Shown here in pieces: positions 17,218 through 25,163 of a stretch of DNA of 64,000 nucleotides. The stretch comes from 1-14-2-50-31-20 sp965370315 (lineage in GTDB: Bacteria; Bacteroidota; Ignavibacteria; Ignavibacteriales; Melioribacteraceae): assembly GCA_965370315.1 (NCBI GenBank), contig CBDUTO010000005.1:1-64000 (forward strand). The letters run 5' to 3'. Numbering within the stretch: position 1 is the first letter of the stretch; each line of letters starts with the position of its first letter. The notes beneath the pieces are model-generated. The model was not told where the DNA came from and searched no databases. It worked only from the letters and a program-made list of their open reading frames with translations. Position numbers and translations under genes: made by a program.

Positions 17218-18072
17218 TTAATTTTTAAAAATCACATATTGTAAAATATTGGTTTCAGTTAGTATATATAGATTTCTATTAAAGAGAATTCCCTCAACAA
17301 TTACCATGTCTTCATCTAGGTCATTTGGAGTGATATTTATAAATTTGCTATTTGGGGTTTGCAAGTTTAAGTAATAGAGAGAGTCTGAAGTATTTACAAT
17401 TAGATTATTGAATGTAATATTGATATTTTCTGGATCAACCTTAGAGTTAAGTTTTAGTAAGCCCATTCCATATTGGTCAAATACTGTAAGATTATTTTCA
17501 TCTACCACAAATATTTTTGAATCTTGCGAGAGTGCTAATTTTGTAGGAGATGAAAGTAAAAAATCACCAGAATCATAATTGCCAAATTCTAATAGAAAAT
17601 CTCCCTCTGAATTAAATTTCACTATTCTAGTATTATCAGAATCTAATATGTAAATATCACCTTGTGTTGAAGTTGCGCAACTTGTTGGGTATTGAAAACT
17701 TATTATTTCATCATTTTGTTCATCTGTTTGTATAAGAAAGAGATAATTCAAATCTTTATCAAATACTTGAATTCGATTATTATTTTTATCTGAAACATAG
17801 ACTCTTAAATCAGTTGCAAAAATATCTATTGGTTCATCAAATGTTGAGCTACTCCAACCATAGCCGCCAATTGATTGTATAACATTATCTAAAGTATCAA
17901 TTTTTATTATTTCATTTTTAGATAAATCAGCGACAAAGAACATTCCTCCAGGAGTTAGAGTAAACGCTGAGGCAGATTCAAAATCACCAATTTCCCCATT
18001 GAATTTTATTAATTGGGCAAAAGTAACATTTAGAAGTAGCAAGAAAAGTATGGTTACATTTTTTAAGTTCAT
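17218..18072 (-). CDS. Exported NHL-type beta-propeller protein
   Basis: 284 residues with a signal peptide (1-19, LLNVTFAQ). Repeating blade motifs are visible: FFVADLSKNEIIKID, VYVSDKNNNRIQVFDKDL, IYILDSDNTRIVKFNSEGDFLLEFG, IFVVDENNLTVFDQYG. These are NHL/6-bladed propeller repeats, usually protein- or ligand-binding surfaces. No catalytic residues are evident. It is monocistronic, with 79 bp to the downstream-strand neighbour. Confidence 0.8.
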   Translation of the reverse strand: MNLKNVTILFLLLLNVTFAQLIKFNGEIGDFESASAFTLTPGGMFFVADLSKNEIIKIDTLDNVIQSIGGYGWSSSTFDEPIDIFATDLRVYVSDKNNNRIQVFDKDLNYLFLIQTDEQNDEIISFQYPTSCATSTQGDIYILDSDNTRIVKFNSEGDFLLEFGNYDSGDFLLSSPTKLALSQDSKIFVVDENNLTVFDQYGMGLLKLNSKVDPENINITFNNLIVNTSDSLYYLNLQTPNSKFINITPNDLDEDMVIVEGILFNRNLYILTETNILQYVIFKN

Positions 18073-18181
18073 AACAAAAGATAGTGAGAAGAATGTGTTT
18101 TGGCAATACTATAAAAATGACATGGTATAATATTAAATTATTATATAAAACTTACTTCATTATTACTAAGTTAAAATAATA

Positions 18182-18204
18182 TATTTCAATGGAGCATTGA
18201 AATA
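18182..18204. promoter_or_regulatory. Perfect short palindrome upstream of the sugar-acid cluster
   Basis: TATTTCAATG (18182-18191) and CATTGAAATA (18195-18204) are perfect 10-bp arms around GAG. The position, about 45 bp before the truncated SDR and upstream of uxuA, fits an operator for the cluster, but no regulator gene is nearby. It could also be a scar of the deletion that removed the SDR 5' end. Confidence 0.4.
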
Positions 18205-18249
18205 ATACTTGTTAAGTTAACGAATGAATTATCGATTTCTTTTTTAGTT

Positions 18250-18488
18250 GAGGAATTGCACCTGGATTCTTTTTAACAAATCAGAATAGATTTTTGTTAA
18301 TCGATGAAAATACAAACAAGCTTACTGCTAGAGGTGAAAAAATATTAAATAACACTCCAATGGGTAAGTTTGGAGAACCAGAAGATTTACAAGGTGCAGT
18401 TCTTTATTTGCTGTCAGATATTTCTAAATTTGTTACTGGTACCGTGCTGGCAATTGATGGTGGCTTTAACGCATATAGTGGTGTATAG
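18250..18488 (+). pseudogene. Truncated SDR-family D-mannonate oxidoreductase (3' remnant)
   Basis: The frame from GIAPGFFLTNQNRFLLIDE to the end FGEPEDLQGAVLYLLSDISKFVTGTVLAIDGGFNAYSGV matches the C-terminal third of SDR-type fructuronate reductases/D-mannonate oxidoreductases (UxuB of the Bacillus type). An in-frame TGA sits just before 18250. The Rossmann motif and catalytic Ser-Tyr-Lys are absent, and no trace of the 5' part is found in the 180 bp upstream. A TTG at 18294 could start a 64-aa peptide, but it would have no active site. The remnant is 22 bp before uxuA, consistent with a decayed first gene of the operon. Confidence 0.8.
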
Positions 18489-18510
18489 ATAACTAGGAGT
18501 AAATAGAAAT

Positions 18511-19724
18511 ATGGGAATGATACAAACTTGGAGATGGTACGGACCTAATGATCCAGTAACATTGACCGATATAAGACAAGCTGGTGCTACTGGCATAGTT
18601 ACTGCGCTACACGAAATTCCAATTGGTGAAGTATGGTCAGTAGAAGATCTTGAAAAAAGAAAAAGAATAATTGAATGGGATTATTCGCAGAACCCACCAA
18701 AGAGAAGGGGATTAGAATGGAGTGTAATTGAAAGCATTCCAGTTCATGAAGATATTAAATTAGGTAAATCAAATAGAGATAGTTGGATAGAAAAATATCA
18801 ACAAAGCCTTAAAAATGTTGGCTGGGCTGGTATTCATAATGTGTGTTATAATTTTATGCCTTTTGTTGATTGGACAAGAACAAACTTAGATTTAGTATTA
18901 GACGATGGTGCAAGAGCTCTTGCATTTGATATGATTGAGTATATAGTATTTGATGTATTTATGTTGAAAAGAGAAAACTCTGAGAATGACTACAGCGAAG
19001 AATTACTTGATCAAGCTCGTGAGAAATTTGAATCAATGTCTGAGGAACAAAGATTGTGCTTCAAAAAAATATAATAGCTGGTTTACTAGGCGGACAAGAA
19101 GGTTATTCCGTTGAGTCGTTTAGAAATAAATTGGATGAATATAAAGAAATTAATACGGCAAAGTATAGAGAAAATCTTGCATACTTTCTAAAAGCTGTTG
19201 TTCCCGTTGCTGAAGAAGCCGGTGTAAGATTATCAATTCATCCCGATGATCCACCTGTTCCACTTTTCGGATTGCCAAGAGTTGTTAGCACAGAAGAAGA
19301 CCTTGCTTATCTATTAAATGCTTACGACTCAACATTTAATGGGTTTACCATGTGCACTGGTTCATTTGGTGTTAGACCAGACAATGATTTAGTTGGAATG
19401 ATTGAAAGATATGGAAGTAAACTTAATTTTGCGCATCTAAGAAGTACTCAAAGAGATGGTGGTGGAAGCTTTAATGAAGCAGGACATTTACGTGGTGATG
19501 TAGATATGTTTAAAATTATCTCAGCAATTTTAAAAGAACAAAAGAAAAGGCATTCTGCACATCGACAAGATGAACAAATACCAATGAGAGCAGATCATGG
19601 TCATACCATTCTTGATGATTTAAGAAAGAAAACAAATCCGGGATATTCAGCAATTGGTTTATTAAGAGGCATGGCTGAGCTTCGCGGTTTAGAGATGGGT
19701 ATTGAAAGAAGTGGATTAATCTAA
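18511..19724 (+). pseudogene. uxuA: Mannonate dehydratase, split by a frameshift at an A7 run
   Basis: Frame one (18511-19074) encodes MGMIQTWRWYGPNDPVTLTDIRQAGATG... up to EEQRLCFKKI and a stop. Frame two continues from about 19063 with NIIAGLLGGQEGYSVESF and runs to 19724. Joined, they give a full mannonate dehydratase of about 404 residues, including HNVCYNFMPFVDWTRT, HPDDPP, CTGSFG and RADHGH. One extra A in the A7 run at 19063-19069 restores a single frame. Both halves are otherwise undamaged. The explanation may be a real mutation, a homopolymer sequencing error, or slippage. The enzyme would dehydrate D-mannonate to 2-keto-3-deoxygluconate. TAGGAGT precedes the ATG. Confidence 0.85.
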
Positions 19725-19772
19725 ATAAGAAATCTAAAACAGTAGAAGTGAAATTAAAGTTTAAGGAATAAA

Positions 19773-20852
19773 ATGAGCTTAAAGCTAAAATCAGATTGTA
19801 AATATTCAATGATAGTTCCAACCAGTATGGGTGTTAGAATTACTCCAACTGAAAATCAACCAGTACATAGTAGTGATACTTATAAACTTTTTATTACCAG
19901 TGCTGAGACTAATGTTGCAAGTATTTCCTCATATCTTGGTTTACCAGTAAAAGTTCTAACAACCTTTGTTAAAGATAGCCCAATATCAAAATTGATAAAA
20001 AGTAATCTAAAAAATAGGATGATGGATTTTGAAGGTGCTGAAGTTGAACAAGGTGATCCATGGGGTTATAGACATCAATTTAATATTGCTGATAGTGGAT
20101 TTGGTTCACGCGGACCTCGTGTTCACAATGATCGTGCAGGTGAAGTAGGAAGAACACTAAATGTAAATGATTTTGATCTTGAAAGAATATTTGGAGAGGA
20201 AGGGGTCCAAATAATTCATTTGTCTGGATTAATTGCTGCCTTATCGCCTGAAACATCAAAGTTTTGTCTGGAGTTATCAAGAGCTGCTAAAAAACACGGA
20301 ACAAGGATTTCTTTTGATCTTAACTATAGGGCATCATTTTGGAAAGGAAGAGAAGATGAATTAAGAACTGCGTTTACAGAAATTGCAATGATGTCAGATA
20401 TTCTAATTGGCAATGAGGAGGATTTTCAACTTTGCTTTGGTATTAAAGGACCAGAAGATGGCGGCGAAGCATTAGGTGAAAAGATTGAGAGCTTTAAAGA
20501 AATGATTGGTAGAGTGAAAGAGCAATTTCCAAATGCTGAGGTTTTTGCGACAACATTAAGAGAAGTAGAAAATGCTAATAAGCACAAGTGGGGTGCAATA
20601 ATGTTAGCTGGTGATGAATGGCAAGTTGTGAAACCTAGAGAAATAGAAATTATTGATAGAATTGGTGGCGGAGATGGTTTTGTTGGTGGGCTACTTTATG
20701 GAATCCTAAAAAAATGGGATGCAGAGAAATGGATTCAATTTGGATGGGCAACCGGTGCAATGGCTACAACCTTCACTACAGATTATGCTCAGCCTGCGGA
20801 TGAAGAAATGGTTTGGAGTATATGGCACGGAAATGCTAGAGTTAGAAGATAA
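19773..20852 (+). CDS. kdgK: PfkB-family sugar kinase, probable 2-keto-3-deoxygluconate kinase
   Basis: 359 residues, somewhat longer than usual KdgK. The ribokinase fold is shown by a Gly-rich N-terminal half, ISFDLNYRASFW (about 178-189), the nucleotide motif ILIGNEEDF, and the anion-hole/catalytic motif DRIGGGDGFVGGLLYG with catalytic base D301. It would phosphorylate 2-keto-3-deoxygluconate, the UxuA product, to KDPG. AAGGAATAAA precedes the ATG. It lies between uxuA and the LarA-like gene. Substrate is assigned from the PfkB subtype and neighbours, not from structure. Confidence 0.85.
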   Translation: MSLKLKSDCKYSMIVPTSMGVRITPTENQPVHSSDTYKLFITSAETNVASISSYLGLPVKVLTTFVKDSPISKLIKSNLKNRMMDFEGAEVEQGDPWGYRHQFNIADSGFGSRGPRVHNDRAGEVGRTLNVNDFDLERIFGEEGVQIIHLSGLIAALSPETSKFCLELSRAAKKHGTRISFDLNYRASFWKGREDELRTAFTEIAMMSDILIGNEEDFQLCFGIKGPEDGGEALGEKIESFKEMIGRVKEQFPNAEVFATTLREVENANKHKWGAIMLAGDEWQVVKPREIEIIDRIGGGDGFVGGLLYGILKKWDAEKWIQFGWATGAMATTFTTDYAQPADEEMVWSIWHGNARVRR

Positions 20853-20871
20853 TTTAAATTAGGATTGGTCA

Positions 20872-22143
20872 ATGTTATTATTTGCAAAAGGTTCACCAGA
20901 AACTGTAATTACTTCTGAAGAATTAAATGAAGTACTATTTGAAACGTTTTCTAAGATTGGTGAGAAAAAGAAAGTTCTGGCAATTCCTCCTGACTTTACA
21001 AGATATCATTCTCGAGCAGGAGAAATAACTGAACTATCCTATAATTTTTATAAAGAAAGAATGACAGATATTCTTCCAGCCCTCGGAACTCATTATCCTA
21101 TGACAGATAATGAGATTAAGAAAATGTATGGAAATATACCACTAGAGATATTCAGAGAACACAATTGGAAGGAAGATTTATACACGCTCGGAGTTGTTCC
21201 AAAAGCATTTGTAAATGAAATTTCTAATGGAAAAGTAAGTTTTGAATGGAAAGCACAAGTGAATAAATTGTTGGTTGATGGTCAGTTTGATTTAATCCTC
21301 TCAATTGGACAAGTTGTTCCTCACGAAGTTGTTGGTATGGCAAACCATAACAAAAATATTTTTGTTGGCACTGGGGGCACTGATGGAATAAACAAAAGTC
21401 ATTTTCTTGGAGCAGCCTCCGGAATAGAACAAATTATGGGACGCGCTGATACTCCAGTAAGAAAGGTACTTAACTATGCATCAGATAATTTTGCAAAGGA
21501 TTTGCCAATACTATATATTCAAACAGTAATTGGTAAAGATCAGAATGGAAATCTTGTAATAAGAGGTTTGTTCATTGGCTATGACAATGAATGCTTTGAG
21601 CGAGCGGCAGAACTTTCGCTAGAAGTTAATTTTAAGATGCTAGATAAACCACTAAACAAAGTAGTTGTATTTCTTGATCCATCTGAGTTCAGAAGCACTT
21701 GGCTTGGTAATAAATCAGTTTACAGAACCCGTATGGCTATAGCTGATGGTGGTGAATTAGTTGTTCTAGCACCAGGCTTAAAAGAGTTTGGCGAAGACAA
21801 AGAGATTGATAGATTGATAAGAAAATATGGCTATCAAACAACTCCAGAAATATTAAAATTTGTTGATGAGAATGAAGAACTTCAGAATAACCTTAGTGCT
21901 GCAGCACACCTTATTCATGGTTCTTCCGAAAATAGATTTACAATTACTTATTGTCCAGGAAATATTTCCGAAGCAGAAATTGAAAGTGTAAATTATAAAT
22001 ACGGAATTTTGGATGAGATGATAAAGAAATACGATCCAGAAAAATTAATTGATGGATATAATACATTACCTGATGGAGAGGAGATATTTTATATATCAAA
22101 TCCAGCTTTAGGTTTGTGGGCATACAAAGAAAGATTTAAGTAA
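20872..22143 (+). CDS. LarA-superfamily nickel-pincer racemase/epimerase, candidate gluconate/mannonate 2-epimerase
   Basis: 423 residues, normal for LarA (DUF2088). The residues that match the LarA active site are present: H74 in GTHYPMTDNEI, H151 in GQVVPHEVVG, K161 (the position that anchors the nickel-pincer nucleotide in LarA) in ANHNKNIFVG, and H177 in INKSHFLG. These enzymes interconvert epimers at the 2-hydroxy position of 2-hydroxy acids. Placed between kdgK and gnd, the most economical substrate pair is D-gluconate and D-mannonate, which would feed gluconate into UxuA. Activity would need LarB/LarC/LarE cofactor genes, which are not in this window. Confidence 0.8.
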   Translation: MLLFAKGSPETVITSEELNEVLFETFSKIGEKKKVLAIPPDFTRYHSRAGEITELSYNFYKERMTDILPALGTHYPMTDNEIKKMYGNIPLEIFREHNWKEDLYTLGVVPKAFVNEISNGKVSFEWKAQVNKLLVDGQFDLILSIGQVVPHEVVGMANHNKNIFVGTGGTDGINKSHFLGAASGIEQIMGRADTPVRKVLNYASDNFAKDLPILYIQTVIGKDQNGNLVIRGLFIGYDNECFERAAELSLEVNFKMLDKPLNKVVVFLDPSEFRSTWLGNKSVYRTRMAIADGGELVVLAPGLKEFGEDKEIDRLIRKYGYQTTPEILKFVDENEELQNNLSAAAHLIHGSSENRFTITYCPGNISEAEIESVNYKYGILDEMIKKYDPEKLIDGYNTLPDGEEIFYISNPALGLWAYKERFK

Positions 22144-22169
22144 AATTATTATTTATAAGGAAAATTAAA

Positions 22170-23624
22170 ATGAGTAAAGCTAACATAGGTCTTGTAGGTC
22201 TTGCAGTAATGGGTGAAAATCTTGTGCTAAATATGGAAAGTCACGGTTACACTGTAGCAGTATTTAACAGAACAACATCAAAAGTAGATGACTTTGTGGT
22301 TAAGGGTAGAGGCAAGGGGAAGAATATTACAGGAACATATTCTGTTGAAGAATTTGTGAATGCTCTGGAAAGACCACGTAAAGTAATGATAATGGTTAAA
22401 GCAGGGGCGCCAGTCGATGCATTTATTGAACAAGTAATTCCATTCCTTGAAGAAGGTGATATTATTATTGATGGGGGTAATTCACATTTCCCAGATACTA
22501 TTAGAAGAACAGAGTATGTTGAAAGCAAAGGGTTTTTGTTTATTGGAACAGGTGTCTCTGGCGGGGAAGAGGGGGCTTTATTAGGACCATCGATAATGCC
22601 TGGAGGTTCTGCCAAAGCTTGGGAGATTGTTAAACCAATATTTCAATCTATAGCTGCAAAAGTTGAAGATGGTTCACCATGTTGTGAGTGGGTTGGAAAT
22701 GATGGTGCTGGTCATTTTGTAAAAATGGTTCATAATGGAATAGAGTATGGCGACATGCAATTAATTACTGAAGTTTATCAAGTAATGAAAAACCTTCTAG
22801 GAATGAACGCAGATGAGATGTACGAAGTTTTTAAAGAATGGAATAAAGGGGAACTTGATAGTTATTTAATTGAAATCACAAGAGACATTCTTGCATTCAA
22901 GGATGAAGATGGAAGTGCCTTAGTTGAAAAAATACTTGATACCGCTGGTCAGAAGGGAACTGGGAAATGGACTGCAGTTGCATCACTTGATGTGGGTGTA
23001 CCACTTACGCTTATTGGTGAAGCTGTTTATGCACGCACTCTTTCATCGATAAAGGAGGAAAGAGTAGAAGCGTCAAAAATTCTCACTGGCCCAACACCAA
23101 AATTTGAAGGCGACAAAAAAGCATTCATCGAAGATTTAAGGAAAGCGTTACTTGCATCCAAAATAGTTTCTTATGCACAAGGTTATGTGCTATTAAAATC
23201 AGCAGCTAAGGAATATGGATGGGATTTAAACTACGGTGGCATTGCTTTAATGTGGCGTGGTGGTTGTATTATCCGTTCAGTTTTTCTTGGAAAAATTAAA
23301 GATGCTTTTGATAATAATCCAAAGCTATCTAATCTATTACTCGATTCATATTTCAAAGAAAAAATTGTAGAAGCTCAAGAAGCTTGGAGACGAGTTGTTG
23401 CTTCTGCAGTAACCAATGGTATTTGGATTCCTGCAATGTCAACCGCACTTAACTATTTTGATGGATACAGAACTGAAAGACTTCCTGCTAATCTATTGCA
23501 AGCTCAACGCGATTATTTTGGTGCTCACACATACGAAAGAACTGATATGCCACGTGGAGAGTTCTTTCATACAAACTGGACTGGAAGAGGTGGTACAACT
23601 GCATCATCCACGTATGATGCTTAG
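22170..23624 (+). CDS. gnd: 6-phosphogluconate dehydrogenase, decarboxylating
   Basis: 484 residues, full length. Oxidises 6-phosphogluconate to ribulose 5-phosphate and CO2. The N-terminal dinucleotide-binding start IGLVGLAVMGENLVLNM, the FNRTTSKVD cofactor loop, IIDGGNSHFPDT, and the catalytic stretch GHFVKMVHNGIEYGDMQ with K185 are intact. The C-terminal signature RAQRDYFGAHTYER-like segment (LQAQRDYFGAHTYERTDM) is present. It follows the LarA-like gene by 26 bp with an AAGGAAAA ribosome binding site, so gluconate-derived carbon can go either to KDG or to the pentose phosphate path. Confidence 0.95.
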   Translation: MSKANIGLVGLAVMGENLVLNMESHGYTVAVFNRTTSKVDDFVVKGRGKGKNITGTYSVEEFVNALERPRKVMIMVKAGAPVDAFIEQVIPFLEEGDIIIDGGNSHFPDTIRRTEYVESKGFLFIGTGVSGGEEGALLGPSIMPGGSAKAWEIVKPIFQSIAAKVEDGSPCCEWVGNDGAGHFVKMVHNGIEYGDMQLITEVYQVMKNLLGMNADEMYEVFKEWNKGELDSYLIEITRDILAFKDEDGSALVEKILDTAGQKGTGKWTAVASLDVGVPLTLIGEAVYARTLSSIKEERVEASKILTGPTPKFEGDKKAFIEDLRKALLASKIVSYAQGYVLLKSAAKEYGWDLNYGGIALMWRGGCIIRSVFLGKIKDAFDNNPKLSNLLLDSYFKEKIVEAQEAWRRVVASAVTNGIWIPAMSTALNYFDGYRTERLPANLLQAQRDYFGAHTYERTDMPRGEFFHTNWTGRGGTTASSTYDA

Positions 23625-23743
23625 ATTTATTTGAATTAAAATTCTAGCAGAGCAGAGAGAAATATTCTTTGCTATGTTAGAATTGACTTTATCAAAAAAA
23701 ACAAATGGATAAATACTAATTGAATATTTTAACTAAGGATAAT

Positions 23744-24256
23744 ATGGAAAATATTATAACAAGAGAAAATATTATTTTTGTAGGTAAAGAGTATTCATTG
23801 AATATGCTTGCTTTAGTCTTTATATATATCACTCCAGCGCTCTCACATTTGGTTGGTTACCCAATTTACTATTTTGAACCCATGAGAGTCTTTCTCATAT
23901 TCACTATGGTCCATTTGAAAAAGAAGAATGCATATATTCTGGCTCTTACTTTACCTCTATTCTCATTTATTGTCTCTGCCCATCCATCTATTGTAAAAAT
24001 GGCTTTAATTACTACTGAGCTTTCTATAAATGTATTTCTATTCTATATTCTGAGTGGAAAAATAAAGAATAAATTTATTTCAATATTTCTGAGTATTTCA
24101 ATAAGCAAAATTATTTACTATTCAATTAAATACTTATTAATTAATACAAGCATGTTGAATTCTGGTTTGATTTCAACCCCAATTCTATTACAATTTGGAA
24201 CAACACTTGTATTAAGTGGATATGCTTACTATTTCATAACTAAGAAAAAGTATTGA
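23744..24256 (+). CDS. Multi-pass membrane protein, function unknown
   Basis: 170 residues from ATG 23744, which has AAGGAT 3 bp upstream; a TTG eight codons earlier (23720) is less likely. About five hydrophobic segments are seen (roughly 20-40, 45-60, 65-85, 90-110, 145-165) with short charged loops such as HLKKKNAY. The size and topology resemble small S-component-like or archaeosortase-like membrane proteins, but no motif supports either. It follows gnd by 119 bp and may not be part of that operon. Confidence 0.55.
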   Translation: MENIITRENIIFVGKEYSLNMLALVFIYITPALSHLVGYPIYYFEPMRVFLIFTMVHLKKKNAYILALTLPLFSFIVSAHPSIVKMALITTELSINVFLFYILSGKIKNKFISIFLSISISKIIYYSIKYLLINTSMLNSGLISTPILLQFGTTLVLSGYAYYFITKKKY

Positions 24257-24365
24257 GCTAAAGCATGTAAACATAAGTTGAAATACTATCTACTCCTTTA
24301 CTGAGAATATATAAATATAATTGTTGTAATTATAAAAACTTTACCATAATAATTTGGAGTAAGTA

Positions 24366-25145
24366 ATGGAAGTAAATCTTTATCTATCAATTATGCCCGA
24401 AGCACTAATAGCTTCAATGCTCTCCCCTGTAGAGTTTGGGAGATATTTTGCAGTAGGTACAAAGAAAAGAACTAGAGGGCAAGCTATGTTCTTTAAATTA
24501 AACCGAGATTTTAAGTCTGACTATCTTAAATTAGATGATCTTGATAAGAGATGTGTCCTCAATGAAGATGGTTCGCCAAAACGATCGAAGTACATTTCAA
24601 TTTACCGTGTATTAGAACATGTTCCAATGGAAGCAATTGAAAATCTATATTTAGTTACAGATGATGGAAGAGTGCTTGAATTGGAAAAAGAAAATTATTT
24701 CGATGATGAAAATGATGCACTTCATCTCTATCAGCAGTTAGGTCCTGTTAAACCACTTATTGCTAGTTCATTAAATCCGCCAGATTTTTGTAAGTATCTT
24801 ACTGATACAACCAAACCAGTTTCTGTTCCTAAACTAGCTTTTGTTGAACTAATTTTAAATGGATTAGCCAATGACCCTGAAAATGCCACACTTGATAACA
24901 TCCCTTATCAAAATATTGATCATATGAGAGGATGCTTAATTAACCTTCAAAAAAAACCTAGTAAGCCAAATAAAACAGTTGTAAGAAGCACAAAAAAAGA
25001 TATTCTCTATAGAACTTGTAAAAATGGATTCTTTATTGGAGATAATGAGACGATGTATTATTACCCAATGCCATCAAAAACAAAATTAGAAGGTGAGTAC
25101 TATGCTTGGTGGAAATCTGCTTTAACACAAGGATTTAATTACTAA
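24366..25145 (+). CDS. Conserved-looking protein with an internal duplication, function unknown
   Basis: 259 residues, soluble, no signal peptide. I do not recognise the family. Two related segments are visible: EALIASMLSPVEFGRYF (12-28) and KPLIASSLNPPDFCKYL (129-145). In each, an Arg/Lys-containing stretch and AxF-x-x-L (QAMFFKL and KLAFVEL) follow at the same distance, so the protein seems to be a tandem duplication of a domain of about 115 residues. It ends 18 bp before hppA on the same strand. A role linked to that pump is possible but unsupported. Confidence 0.6.
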   Translation: MEVNLYLSIMPEALIASMLSPVEFGRYFAVGTKKRTRGQAMFFKLNRDFKSDYLKLDDLDKRCVLNEDGSPKRSKYISIYRVLEHVPMEAIENLYLVTDDGRVLELEKENYFDDENDALHLYQQLGPVKPLIASSLNPPDFCKYLTDTTKPVSVPKLAFVELILNGLANDPENATLDNIPYQNIDHMRGCLINLQKKPSKPNKTVVRSTKKDILYRTCKNGFFIGDNETMYYYPMPSKTKLEGEYYAWWKSALTQGFNY

Positions 25146-25163
25146 TAAAATTTAAGGAAAGTT

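Noticed and set aside
18294..18488. Independent 64-aa gene
   Set aside because: Homology-like sequence continues upstream of the TTG to 18250, and it lacks the SDR active site; it is a remnant.
19056..19070. Programmed -1 ribosomal frameshift in uxuA
   Set aside because: The A7 run is not in the A-AAA-AAG register, and no downstream stem-loop is evident; a mutation, an error or transcription slippage are simpler.
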